Source: Hemicordylus capensis (taxonomy: Eukaryota; Chordata; Lepidosauria; Squamata; Cordylidae). Taken from it: a DNA stretch of 64,000 nt. Positions 1 to 11,317 of this stretch are shown piece after piece; the stretch's first letter is position 1, and every line of letters begins with the position of its first letter. The notes beneath the pieces are model-generated. The model was not told where the DNA came from. It was given only the letters and a program-made list of their open reading frames with translations, and did no database searches. The DNA lies in contig NC_069662.1 of assembly GCF_027244095.1 (NCBI RefSeq), positions 12,922,501-12,986,500 of the forward strand. Reading direction: 5' to 3'. Both the position numbers and the translations under genes were made by a program.

Positions 1-255
1 GGTAAACTAAATAAATGGTGATTATTGCTTCCTTCAATCATCCTTGTTCGTCTGGTTTGTGGTAACTGGGGGCCTCCCAGGTAACATATCTGCAAAAAAG
101 TTTTCCTCCAGAGGCCCCGGGGATCATTGCAACAACTTCCATGTGGAAGCTCCCTTTAGTGGAGGGGGTGGGCAAGAGGTGGCAGTTATGGAGCAACTCA
201 GCAGCCAGCATCATCTGATCTCATCCACAAATCCGGCCACTTCACTGTTCACCCC

Positions 256-438
256 TCACTCTAGATCTTTTATGAAAATGTTATCTAGTCCTGTCCCCAG
301 TACAAATCTTTGGAGGGTGCCACTTATTATTTCCCTCTGTTGTGAGAACTGGCCTTTTTCTCCTATTCTCTGCTTCCGGTAGTTTAACCAGGTCTCCACT
401 AAGTTAGGCACGGGTTCTCGAACATGGGTTCTCAACAT
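256..438 (-). mobile_element. CR1-like LINE fragment (reverse transcriptase)
   Basis: The minus frame contains QRIGEKGQFSQQREI followed by FIKDLE, matching the finger-to-palm stretch of the CR1/Jockey-type reverse transcriptase present at 30.5-30.9 kb (QRVGINGEFSQWREV). It is only about 180 bases and is degraded. Confidence 0.5.
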
Positions 439-656
439 CTCCCATCATCCTGAGCCTCTATGGCCTTTGCCATTGTGGCTGGGAATGACAGGCATTGTAG
501 TCCAATATCTGGGGACCCAATTGCTAGGACCCCTGGGGTAAGGGGTTATCAGTCAAGAGGAGGTATCTGTCCAACTTCTTCATCAGTGATGACAGAAGCG
601 AAGAATTCATCCAGCTTCTCTGCAGGGTAAAGTGTGCCATCGAGCCGTTGTCGACT

Positions 657-885
657 CCAGGCTGGTGACCACAGAGCCCTGTGGTTGTCTTTGGCAGATT
701 ACAGGAGGGGTTTACCATTGCCTCCTCCCGCATGGTATGAGATGATGCCTTTCAGCATCTTCCTATATCTCTGCTGCTGATATAGGTGTTTCTCATAGTC
801 TGGGAAACATACCAGCAGGGATTCGAACCGGCAACCTCTGGCTTGCTAATCAAGTCATTTCCCCGCTGCACCACTCTCTGTTTAA
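657..885 (-). mobile_element. tRNA-derived SINE
   Basis: Read on the minus strand it starts near gtgcagcggggaaatgactt, has a B-box-like ggttcgaatccc, then the block atgctgaaaggcatcatctc. It ends in a BovB/RTE-like tail with ggagtcgac. A second copy is at 14728-14925. Confidence 0.65.
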
Positions 886-1079
886 CTCCACTTTCACTCT
901 TTTGTTGTCTAATAGTCCTGCCACTTCCCTGATCAGTTTCCTTATGCTTAAAGGCATCTGTATTATTGGTCTTAATATGTTTCAATTAACATTTCACTGG
1001 AGTTTTGAGTGCTTAATTAATGCTAGGTAAGAGCCTTTATCATCCATCCAATGGGTTATAATATAGTTTAGCCTAGAGA

Positions 1080-1900
1080 ATGTTTAATCTAATGGGGCGG
1101 GGCGCGATATCATAGCTGTATTGAAATATCGGAAAGGCTACCACATAGAAGAATCAGTGGACTTTTTTCTGTTGCTCCCGAGCAGGGCTGGCCCTTGGGT
1201 TTTTGGCACCCTCTGCAGAATGTGATGTGCCCCCCACCCCACCAATCTGTTAAAATTATATCCTGTACCATGCGGAATATAATTTTAATGGAATGTGGGT
1301 TTCCTTGTGCTTTCTGGGGCGAGGTTGGGGTGGGGTGAGGCAGCAGATTGTACTTCTACATTTTTGTAGGAGGTCCTGCCACTGCTGCTCCATGCCAGTG
1401 CCCAGCTCTACAGAGATTCCACCCCCACTGTACACCATGCCCATGCCACTCAGCTGGCCAGCGCGCATGTGCAGTGACCACACATGCTCATCGGACAGCT
1501 GAACAACATGGCGGGGCGTGTGGTTGTAGTGGACCTTGCCTAGAGGGGGGCAGCATGGCAGGATAGTCTGTGGATTTCTAAAGCTCTAATCTACTTCCTC
1601 ACTGCCCCTTCTGCCTCAGCTGCCACTGGGAGCCACAGAGGCTATTCAATGTGGAGGTAGAGGCATGGGCACCCATGCTCTCAAGATTTTGTGGCTTAAG
1701 TCTTTTTTCCCTTTCCTTTCCTTTTCTTTTTTGATAATTGTCTCAGCCTCACATTTGTTTTGCTGAGTTTGTGCCTTTTTTGTTGTTGTTCTCCCCAAAT
1801 GCTTAAGCAGTATCTGTTGTGGTTTTCAATAACCTTCAAGTGTCTTGGAGAGATTCAATATACTTGACTTCCCCTTTCAACTTCCTTTCCACCTAACCCT
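1080..1900. other. No gene; mobile-element remnants
   Basis: A hAT-like end (cagggctggcccttgggttt) begins near 1186. The rest is GC-rich sequence with CA-rich patches and a pyrimidine-rich stretch near 1700. No coding signal was found. Copy 2 of the duplication lacks this part. Confidence 0.4.
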
Positions 1901-2232
1901 TCATTTTTCAAGATGTTTGTCCTTTTGAAATCAGAAGTGACCATGTGGGGACATGCAGGTTTCTACAGAACTTTCCACTAGGTAGAACAACAACAGCCAA
2001 AGGAAAAAAGGAAAGGAAATATTAGGCTAAAAGGGATAGAAGAATCCATCTTGTTGATTGGGGTGATTTCCCAATCTGGAAATATTCCTGTAGTTAATAA
2101 AGGGCTCGATGCAATCTCTGACAGCCAGATTAAATTCCTTCTGAGAAGCCCTGTTGAAATTAAATAGTTCTTTAGACTACTCAATGAGTAGTACTATTCA
2201 GAAAGTTAGTCTGGAGGTCAGCCAGTGCCTTG

Positions 2233-2914
2233 TAGGGATGTGCAAACAGGTTCACTATTGAACGTGTTCGACGTCGAACCTGTTTGGTTCAACGGTTCAA
2301 CGGTTCGGGGTTGAACCAGACTGAACACCCCCCAACTGTTTGGGGGTTTGCAGACATTAAAAAAAATTGCCTCCTTCGGGGGAGTTGTTGGCGGAGGCAG
2401 GGGCGTCCGTGGAGGTTCCTCCTCCCCCCACCCGCCGGCCTCCCTTGCAGCTCAAATCAGCCCGTTCATCTGGCTCTTCGGCCCATTCGGGCCTTCACCC
2501 TCTGGCGAAGTGGCCATTTTGGAGGCTGCTGTACCTGTGCAGTTGGCCTCTATGTGGCCTAGGTCACGCAGAGGCCCAGTGCAGGTGTGGCGGCCTCTAA
2601 AATGGCCGCTGTGCTGGAGGGGGAAGGCCCAAATGGGCCAAAGAGCCAGCTGAATGGGCCAGTTTGGGCTGCAAGGGAGACTGGTGGGTGGAGGGGGAAC
2701 CTCTGCAGACACCCCCCCATCTGCTGCTTCCAACAACTCCCCCAAAGGGGGTAAGGTAACAAAATAATAATATTTTTAAGGTCTGTGAACCCCCACAGAC
2801 CGAACCAAACCGGGGGGGGGTTCGAGGGGGTGCCGAACCAAACTGGCCCAGTCCGGTTCAAGTCCGGTCCGCACTCGAACCGAACTGGGCAAGCCATTTC
2901 CATGCACACCCCTA
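2233..2914. mobile_element. Non-autonomous hAT element (tagggatgtgc family)
   Basis: Ends are tagggatgtgc and gcacaccccta, flanked by the exact 8-bp duplication gtgccttg (2225-2232 and 2915-2922). Inside are inverted GC-rich arms and ggttcgaaccg-type repeats. It is inserted in the segmental duplication and absent from copy 2, so it is younger than the duplication. Confidence 0.85.
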
Positions 2915-2979
2915 GTGCCTTGCAAGTATTTGCATATGCTCAAATATTTGGCATTTACAAATAGGGACAGTTCTAATCC

Positions 2980-3128
2980 AATCCAATCTAATTCAATTTT
3001 TGCAATTTCAAACAAACAAAATTGGGGTGTTTCAAATTAGCTGATTTTGAACAAAGAACAAAATGGGGGTGTTTTGGATTCGGGCCAAAAACAAAACAGA
3101 AAAAAAACCAAAAAGCACAACCCTAAGA
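2980..3128. mobile_element. Fragment of a hAT-like element, right end
   Basis: An A-rich stretch with aaaatgggggtgttttggat ends in gcacaacccta. It resembles the right end near 37.93-38.08 kb. Confidence 0.4.
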
Positions 3129-5279
3129 GCAACTTTCTGTTTTGTTTCTGCTAAGACTTCCTCCCCAGAGCTTGAAACTGAACCCAGGACTCCTGGCTTC
3201 ACATTCATTCTCTCCTCTCTAATGTGAAGTCTAACACACCTCAGATGAATCTAGAATCAGCCCAATAGAGACGCAAAGGTGGAGACCCCTGGAGTTCTCA
3301 ACTTCCCTTGACTCACCCAAGGCTGGTCGTGACAATGAGATGGATTCAGGCTTCAGGCAATTTCAGAAGTCTTCAGAGTCCTTTCAGTCTAGCACCTTGT
3401 TATATAAGCACTTTGTGTTGCATAGGGAGGAGCAGATGAGGGGAAGAAGAAACTAAGGGCCCCCCAAAAGAGGAAGGAGTTATGGAGGAAGGGGCACCAG
3501 CTAAGGTGGATTTCAAGACAGAAAACCACAAAGACAACCTGAAAAGGTTGAGGCAATCAGCAAGTCTTCTTAGGATCTAAAAATTCCTCTCAGACAGGGA
3601 CAACATTCATAGTCTAGTTTTAAAGTCACCTTTTCATCTCACAACCAGACACCAAGAAAGCGGCCTCTGGTCATATTCTAGGGGGTTTACTTCACCAGCC
3701 ATTTCCCCCAGTAGGCCTCACACATCTGAGGGCTTCCTAGTCCGAGGTGTGACCTCCAGGGCTGTGGACCTAAGCATCTGAGTGGCAGCCAGTTCCTCAG
3801 GATGGCACCAGAGAGCAGAAAAGGCCTTGAATAATGACTTGGAGGCTGGCTCGTGAGACTTTACTTCCTTGTGTGGGGTAGGGACTTCTGAGTGCAAATT
3901 GAGAGAGCTTCCTAGGGCCTACTGGAACATTGCAGAGGATTCTGGGATACTTTCTTAGTTCCCATATGGAGCTGGCAACTTCTGTGCTGTTTGCATCATG
4001 TTGGACACAGCTTCAGTCATGTCCCTCAGATAACTATTAGCTGGCTCTTCCTCTATCATCTTAAGAACATGCTTAATTCATCTTGTCAAAAAGAAAACAT
4101 AGGCTTGCTTGTATGTTCAAGTTGGCCCTGAGAAACCACTCCATCCCTGCCTCAACCATCAACAACGTTTTTAAAACCAGTGGCTCATATACCACGCAGT
4201 GCCCTGTCATTCCAAGAGCAGGTTGCTGTATCCACACTGTTTTGGAGCTTGCAAAGCTTCTGTGGTGGTGACTAAGAACTGCATCACCACTATAGTGACG
4301 CTGCCCCTATTAATCCCAATGGGACCAGCCTTGCTGCAGCAGTGACGCATTTCTTTTGTCATGGATGCTCTGCAGATTGGTACCAGTCTAGATGCAGTTT
4401 CGAATTAGACAGAAACAGGGCAGGTGCACTGCCCTTCGATCAACAGGGTGCTGCACATTGCGAGCCCTGTGCTTGATAAGGAACTAGGGGCTAAGTTTTT
4501 CATCCAGACTTTTGGTTGGCTGATAAAATATAAGAGCAGCAGAACTATGTCCCATCACAGAACCACTACAGGGGTCCATTAGTGAACTTCTGTTTCTACC
4601 ACAGATCTGCTCTACATTCCCCTTATTGATGGACCAATGGTCTGACACAGTATTCCTAGGGGAGACAAGACATAACATCTCATCCACCCACCCCAAATAT
4701 ACAGATTTTTCTGCTTAGATTTAAACCAAGACAAATGGCATGAAAAACCATCATACTCAGCTATGAAAATCTAATGGCCCAGGATCACCCAGGATGCTTC
4801 TTTGCCAAATGGGGTTTTGAACCTGGGTCTTCCCACCTGTAGGCCAACACGTGGTTGTGCCTAGGACACCAGGTGCCAATGCTGCTCCTGCTCTTGCTAA
4901 ACTACTGGTCTCAGTTATTGTTACTTCACTGGACCTAGAGGAGGAACGAAGCATGGCTGTCCCAATACTAATCCGTTGGTGGTTTGGGATGTTGGGTCAT
5001 CTCTGCTCACTGGGCCTCTGTGGTTAGATGACAAATTCTCTTCAAAGTGGGGAACATCCTGTGCCTGGAAAGAGTGATTTTCACAACTTTTTGAGGCCAG
5101 GGAGTCAGGAGTCCCCTTGAGGTGGAGAAACTGATGCTCACACCTGTACTTGGTAGTACAGCTGCATGGATTTGGAACTAAACAGAAACACAAAAATGGG
5201 AAAGGAAAACACCGCCCCCACCCGCAAACTAGGTACTGAAGCCTTTACAATGAAGTTCAGTCAAACAGGTTCGGCAGTT

Positions 5280-5345
5280 CCGTAAAGGGGGATCCACTGA
5301 GGATCCAGTTACTTGTAAAGGGGGATCCACTGAGGATTTACGCAG
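5280..5345 (+). repeat. Short tandem duplication
   Basis: The run gtaaagggggatccactgag occurs twice, 38 bases apart, with small differences after it. Confidence 0.6.
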
Positions 5346-5384
5346 GAGAGCGGCAAGCAAGGTTTTTTTAAAAAAGTTCCTTAC

Positions 5385-5665
5385 CCTGCCACAGCATTGA
5401 GCAGTAATCCCCTAACACCACCTTATGGATATGGGCATCGAGGTAGGAGGAGAACCACCTCCAAACAGTGCCTGCAATTCAGCCAGTCCACCCGAAAGGA
5501 TGCCATGATCAATGGCATCAAAAGCCACTGAGAGGTCCTAGAGGGTTAACAGGGTTTCACTCCTCATCTCTCTCTCTGCACAGGTCATCCCACAGGGCAA
5601 CAAAAACAGTTTCTGTTCCAAAGCCAGGCCTGTAGCCTGATTGAAAGGATCTAGAAAATCATGAG
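5385..5665 (-). mobile_element. L2-like LINE 3' end
   Basis: The stretch with tgatcaatggcatcaaaagc and gtagcctgattgaaaggatc resembles the conserved 3' region of reptile L2 elements, in reverse orientation. Confidence 0.5.
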
Positions 5666-5732
5666 TGTCCCCTGTAATGGTTCATAGAAATGAGAGAGTC
5701 TTCTAAGTTTAAACAAACACAATTGTTTTCTT

Positions 5733-6062
5733 GGAGATCAGTTGGGAGAGAGCTCTGCTTGCTGGTCTTGTGGTAGCAAGCATGACTTGTCCCCTTAGCT
5801 AAGCAGGGTCCACCCTGGTTGCATATGAAAGGGAGACTAGAAGTGTGAGCACTGAAAGATATTCCCCTCAGGGGATGGAGCCGCTCTGGGAAAAGCATCT
5901 AGGTTCCAAGTCCCCTCCCTGGCATCATCTCCAAGGTAGGGCTGAGAGAGACTCCTGCCTGCAGCCTTGGAGAAGCCGCTGCCAGTCTGTGAAGACAATC
6001 CTGAGCTAGATAGACCAACGGTCGGACTCATGATATGGCAGCTTCCTATGTTCCTATGTTTC
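5733..6062 (+). mobile_element. 5S-rRNA-like SINE, complete copy
   Basis: The head contains agctaagcagggtccaccct and gggagac, matching the internal promoter half of 5S rRNA. The body (ctgagagagactcctgcctg) and tail (atggcagcttcctatgttcc, repeated) follow. Further copies are at about 9060-9340, 28770, 35448, 46165, 46552 and 60099. Confidence 0.7.
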
Positions 6063-6638
6063 TATGCTTGTGTTTAGCACACACGGCCATGTGCCTCTGT
6101 TAGGCCAGACTCAGACAATTCTGATCAGTAATGAAACTAAGAACTCTTGAAGGGGCAGTGTACTATTCCCACATCCCACCGACCCTCCCAGCAGCCTTTA
6201 AGGCTGAGAAGGGAACTGAAAGCAAGCACCTCAATCTCTTCAGAGACTAGCTCTTTCTCCAGGAGACCACCCTAGCTCACAGTGATGCTTGGCTTAGAGA
6301 ACTCATGGCTCAAGAGATGATCTTTTAAAATGTTCTGTATGCATGGCCTCTGCAATCTAGAATAAAGAAGATCTAGAATAGAATCTCTCCAACTGGTTAT
6401 AGACATTATAGATTATAGACATGCAAATATGATTCACTCACTTACTCAGGACTCTCTTCCTAAAGCTGCTCTCACTGAGTCGTTGAGCCTGCTGTGTCCT
6501 ACTGAGATTATCTCCTGCTGAACCACCTCAAATTCATTGTCAATTGGCTGTAACCTGGGGCAGAAAAAAATGTCAAGGTACTTCATTATGCACAAGTTCC
6601 CTTGTTGCACAAGTCAAGTATGAGCTAAGCCAAGGACC

Positions 6639-6668
6639 TTTAAAAACAAACAAACAAACAAACAAACA
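6639..6668 (+). repeat. (CAAA)n microsatellite
   Basis: About seven tetranucleotide units. The surrounding 6070-6720 holds no recognisable gene or repeat. Confidence 0.9.
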
Positions 6669-6725
6669 AAGAAACATTAAAATGAATTTCAAAGGCAACA
6701 TGTAAACATTGTCCAAATAGAGTTG

Positions 6726-7062
6726 GAGCCGGGTCTCACGATCAGTGAGACCCAATTTAGCAGGGTGCATGGGGAGGGCGGGCTAAGCCCACATGATTGC
6801 CAGCTCCTACTTGCGGGGCCTACTGGAGAGACCCCCAGATCTGGGAGGAGGCTTTTCGCCTCCCCTCCGGGGGTCTATTCGTGAGTAGCTGCAGTGCAGA
6901 GCTGCGCCACGGCTACTCACGATCGGAAAGCAAACCTGGGCTTTAGGGGGGGCTATAAAAGCGGGCTATCGGGCTCACCTGCAAGCCCGGTCATTTACAC
7001 GATCCGCAAAAATCGGGCTAGGCTCTCCTAGTCCAATTTTTGCTGATCGTGAGAATAGCCCC
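6726..7062. mobile_element. Small DNA transposon with hairpin end and 3-bp duplication (copy A)
   Basis: Ends gagccgggtctcacgatcag and, inverted, ggggctattctcacgatcag are flanked by TTG on both sides (6723-6725, 7063-7065). A subterminal hairpin (atcgggctaggctctcctag) lies near the right end. Related copies are at 13040-13527 and 29500-29984. Confidence 0.7.
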
Positions 7063-7961
7063 TTGGTTTCAAGTCTCTGCTTTATGGGAATGCGCTGAAA
7101 ACTGATGATGTGATTCACAAAATTCTGCCTTCCTCCACAACTGGACAGGAATTCCTGCTGGGTGGCTGATGCCGGCATAACACAGAACTATTGGCACCAG
7201 AGATAACCATCTGACAACAGCTCTGCACCTTCTAAAATAGCACTCTATTTGCCCGGCCTTTTTGACTAGGGCCCAAAACAGCAGGTGAATGTGGGTGGAA
7301 CAGGTAGGCCTGAGCCAGGAGCTCCACGATATGGAGAAAGAACTTTCTACCGAAGTGGTGCTCAACCTGTGGTCTGCCCATGTGTCTCTTATGTAGCCCT
7401 CCTGTGCCCCATGCCATCATGGAGGAAGTTCACTCTGGTTATAACAGAATTGTAGCAGTGGAATCACCGGAAATGATTGTCCAGTCCTATCAGCACATCT
7501 ATGTGATGTTCTTGGAAGTGAGTTACACAAAGTGTGTGCCACTCGATGAGATAACAATTATAAAACTAAATCATGGTTTGACCAGGAGTGCAGGATGGCC
7601 AACCATTCCTTGGTGGCTCATTTTAAACAATATAGATCGAACAATTGCCTTTTGATTCCCCCTACTCTGCAGATGCACAAGAAACAGTATAAGAAATTGA
7701 TTATGAGGGGGAAAGAGGAAGAACAATAAGAATATTGGTCCAAATCTATCCAGGCCTCTAAACAGAAAGACTCTGCTACCTTTTGGCACATTGTAGCCAG
7801 CACATTTCCCAGAGATTATACTAAACTTGCCATGTGTCAGCAAATGTTTGGGAATTGTATTTTCATCACATTATGCAGCTGATTCAATCCCCGTAACACC
7901 TATTACTCCCAATTTAACTGACCTGCCTCCTTGACCTCCTACACAGAAAAACGGGGATCAC

Positions 7962-8809
7962 AAATGGTGACAGGAAACAAACCCGGAAATCAGTGATCAA
8001 AAAACCTCTAAAACCAAGAGGAACAATGACTGAATGAAGTAGAACCGTGAATGATTCTCACAAAGATCCTCACAAAGCAGCATGGGTTTATACCTCTTGT
8101 AAGTTACTAAACTTTGCTTATGTTTTGTAGTTTGCATTATTGACGTTTTGTATTTTGAAGATTAGTTATCACTTTGTTTAATGTCACAGAGTTTAAGGTT
8201 CTTGGTATTCAGTTGCCAGCATTTGTTTGTAAAAGATAAGTTATTTGGCAGTAATTGTTTTGTAACAAGCTTTCAGGCTTTGTATGATGTTATTTCAGTG
8301 TTTTTGTATAATATGAAATTTTTTTATACATTATAGATCAGTTGTGAATTTCTCATGGGAACAGTCTGAAGAAAGTTTGAAATGGCCGTTACTGTTCTTC
8401 TCTACTAACAACATCACAGCTTCTGCTTTTGACCAAGACATGATCCAGCTTGGCAAACACAGTGACTTTGTTGTCTTTTAGACTCCATCATGCTGGTTGC
8501 CTTTTACTTCATGACAATTTGTTACCAGTAAAGACTTGGGATTACTATTGTATACCCTTGAATTGTCAGACATCTTTGTATGAACACCTATTACCTTCTA
8601 TTATATATATGTATTACTGGAGAGTAATTAAGGGTGAATAGCTATTACATTCATCATGAGTAATCTGCATAGTCACCTGTGACATTAGGATGCTACTTTT
8701 AGCAAATTTATTCACGGTTCTACTTCATTCAATCATTGTTCCTCTTGGTTTTAGAGGTTTTTAAATCACTTATTTCCAGGTTTGTTTCCTTGGCCCCCTG
8801 TCATCATTT
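7962..8809. mobile_element. Element with long terminal inverted repeats
   Basis: About 95 bases at 7962-8055 reappear inverted at 8710-8809. The core aaacctctaaaaccaagagg and following bases to ccgtgaat are almost identical. The 650 bases between are AT-rich with no gene recognised. No clear target duplication was seen. The outermost bases on the right can also be read as LINE coding sequence (WPPV), so the true right border is uncertain. Confidence 0.5.
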
Positions 8810-8895
8810 CTGAAATTAATATGCTAATAGCGCAGCTTAGACTGGGAAAAGCCCTTGGGGCTGGTTATATCTCTGCTGAATTGATTCAAAATAAG

Positions 8896-9345
8896 GTAAG
8901 AACATAGGAACTTGCCTTAGCAGGGAAGACGCAGTGCCAGCCTTAGTTTAGCTCCTGAAGGGGCCCCCACTCAGGAACTACACTAGCACCCCCGCGTCTG
9001 ACATCACAGCGTGACAGGGCCCTGAGATGCGGCCCCAGATTGGGTGCGGCCTGGGTTCTTTGAACCCATTGGCCCAATGGTGGCTCTGCCCGTCTCCAAG
9101 GTTGCAGGCAGGAGTCTCTCTCAGCCCTGTCCTGGAGATGCTAGGGAGTAAAACTGGATCCTTTTGCATGCAAGCATGCAGATGCTCTTCCACTGGGCTA
9201 TGGACCCATCCCCTAAGGGGAATCTCTTACAGAGCTCACACGTGTAGTCTCCCATACAACTGCAAACCAAGGCAGACCCTGCTTAGCCAAAAGGGTCATT
9301 CGTGCTTGCTGCCACAAGACCAGCTCTTCTCCTCTATATTTACTA
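8896..9345 (-). mobile_element. 5S-rRNA-like SINE, interrupted
   Basis: The tail (aagaacataggaacttgcc) is at 8897-8918 and the body and 5S-like head (accctgcttagcc, accagctcttctcc) at 9060-9345. The roughly 140 bases between are unrelated GC-rich sequence. It sits inside the LINE. Confidence 0.55.
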
Positions 9346-9609
9346 ATAGGAGAGAAGTTCTAACTGTATGTACAGCTGCAGCTTTAAAGAGACAGGAGGG
9401 GCTGCTGTGTATCTCATCAGACCACCTGGCTTCCACCCTCCCTGTGTTAATCACAGGACTCACCTGGAGACAGAACCCAGGAGTCCTGACTTGGGGCCTT
9501 CAGTGGGAGATCTGTGTCACAGGGAATGATGGTTCACAGCTATCCTAACTCTAACCTGGTAGACTGAGCTAGGCACATAGCAGTCCACTTGGTGAGACAC
9601 TAGCCAGTT

Positions 9610-10790
9610 TCTAGTAGATCACTTTGTTGACTGGTGGGCCCCAACTTTGGCAGTTCTTTTCACTGACATTGGTCATGTTGTGCAAATTCCCAGCAACTGG
9701 GACCTGGCAATTATTGTCCCAATCTACAAAAAAGGAGAGGTATCTGAATCTGCAAATTATTGGCTGACTAGTGTAGTGGGAAAGCTTTATGCTAGACATT
9801 TATGTTGGAGATCTTGGTCATGGTCTGACAGTGAGAACATCCTGGCCGACCAACAGGCAGGCTTTAGGATTAGCCGATCCACTATAGCTCAACGTCTAGT
9901 TTTGCAATGCCTGGTAGAGAAGTACAGCTCCAGGCCCCGTGGAAATCTGCTTGCTGCATTTATTGATTTCAGATTGGCTTTTGATTCTAGATCCATGGAA
10001 AACTTCTGGGCAAAGCTGTCAACTTCTTCTACTGATCATAGATTGCTTGCTCTTATCTGCATGTTCCATCAAAACAATAAGGAGGATCATTTATCAAACC
10101 TGGTCCCAATTCAGAGGGGTGTAAAACAGGGCTGTATTTTAGCCCCCTCCACCCCGTTATTTAATTATTATATAAACTCCCTGGTGCAAGTCCTACAGAA
10201 TTCTAACTTTTACCCTCCTAATCTGGCTTCTTGCACAATTCCTGCACTTCTTTATGTGGATTATACCTCAGTATTATCCTTTTCTGAAATAGGTCTGCGA
10301 AGAGCTTTTGTGTCTTGTCTGGAGGAAAGATTAGAAATTAATTACCAAAAAAACTAAGGTTATGGTGTTCACCAAGAAACACTCCAAACATAGATGGTAG
10401 ATTAATGGCCAAGAAATAGAGCAGGTTAAAATATATACATTTGACTTTCAATCAAATGGCTCCTGGAAGGCTCATGTGGCTCATGTTACCAAAGGTGTTC
10501 ATAGAAGCACAATTGCACTGGCTAAATTCTGTTTTTCTAACAGAGGTAAATAGGTCAATAAATAACCACTTCAGTGAAAGTTTTTCAGGGTAAGGTAACA
10601 TCTCAATTAATGTATGATGCCCATATCTTTATACATACTAATTTCCATTCCTTGGAAGTGGTACAATCCAAGTTCCTTAGATCTATCCTTGGTGCTCCAC
10701 GATGTGTACCAAACGCTTTAATGGGAACTGAACTGGGTTAATTCCAACTGAAGATCACTTCGGGTTGCTCATTCTCAATTAACAACAACA
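9610..10790 (+). mobile_element. Non-LTR reverse transcriptase fragment
   Basis: The longest open part (9647-10357) shows IVPIYKKG, QAGFRISRST, motif A AAFIDFRLAFD, motif B RGVKQGCILAP and motif C LLYVDYTSVLS, where the usual YADD is degraded to YVDY. Similarity continues in broken frames to about 10790. The protein is truncated and surely inactive. Confidence 0.8.
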
Positions 10791-11040
10791 AGAAGAAGAC
10801 TTTATTTGTATTGTCTGCCCCATAACAAATTGTTCTCTGGGTGGCTTACAAAGCCAAATTAAAACATGAAATAAAAATACACATCAAATCATAACAAACA
10901 AACAAAAAGGGGGAGAGGAAATAGAAAATACAATACAAAAACAATTTTAAAACATCTTTTAAAAATCAGTTACAATTAGATCATTTTCTAAAAAAAATTA
11001 AAATTAAAAAGGCACTGCGAGTGATTGAGCAACATCACAC
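10775..11040 (-). mobile_element. LINE 3' tail (same family as 49105-49330)
   Basis: The block tctgccccataacaaattgt followed by tctgggtggcttacaaagcc matches 49160-49205, with A-rich downstream sequence. It is probably an L2-like or SINE tail. Confidence 0.5.
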
Positions 11041-11075
11041 AAGCACATGTCGGCATTCTGTCAGAGCCAGCCAGA

Positions 11076-11317
11076 CAGTGGTGGATTAACGGAGAGGCAG
11101 AGGGGGCATCTGCCTACGGTGGCCAAATCTGAAGAGCAGAAAATTTTGCCCCTCCTCAAATTTTGCCGCCCCTCTCTGTGAGCAGTGGCAGCTACAGCAG
11201 CAAGGGTGGAGTGGGCAAGAAGAAAGCCCCCCCTTTTACCGTTTTTTTAAAAAAGGCAAACCTTTTTTGTTTAAGGTAAAAGGGTGGGAAAAGCCTTTTG
11301 GCCTAAATCTACCCCTG
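11076..11317. mobile_element. hAT-type MITE, 242 bp
   Basis: Ends cagtggtggatta and taaatctacccctg are flanked by the exact 8-bp duplication cagccaga (11068-11075, 11318-11325). Confidence 0.8.

Larger units (their letters stand above)
330..5190 (+). repeat. Segmental duplication, copy 1
   Basis: Blocks here match blocks at 40.8-51.7 kb in the same orientation, at roughly 75-85% identity by eye. They are 330-1060 with 40830-41320, 1915-2220 and 2923-3640 with 46795-47990, 3690-3860 with 42170-42360, 3920-4160 with 49390-49580 and 50030-50080, 4480-4600 with 50085-50215, and 4710-5190 with 51294-51715. The shared stretches include non-repeat sequence, for example ctaatccgttggtggtttgg. A tRNA-SINE or MIR-like remnant (4775-4855) occurs in both copies and so predates the duplication. 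Confidence 0.75.

Noticed and set aside
5733-6062. 5S rRNA gene
   Set aside because: Only the internal promoter part resembles 5S rRNA. The rest is SINE body, and the same unit recurs many times.
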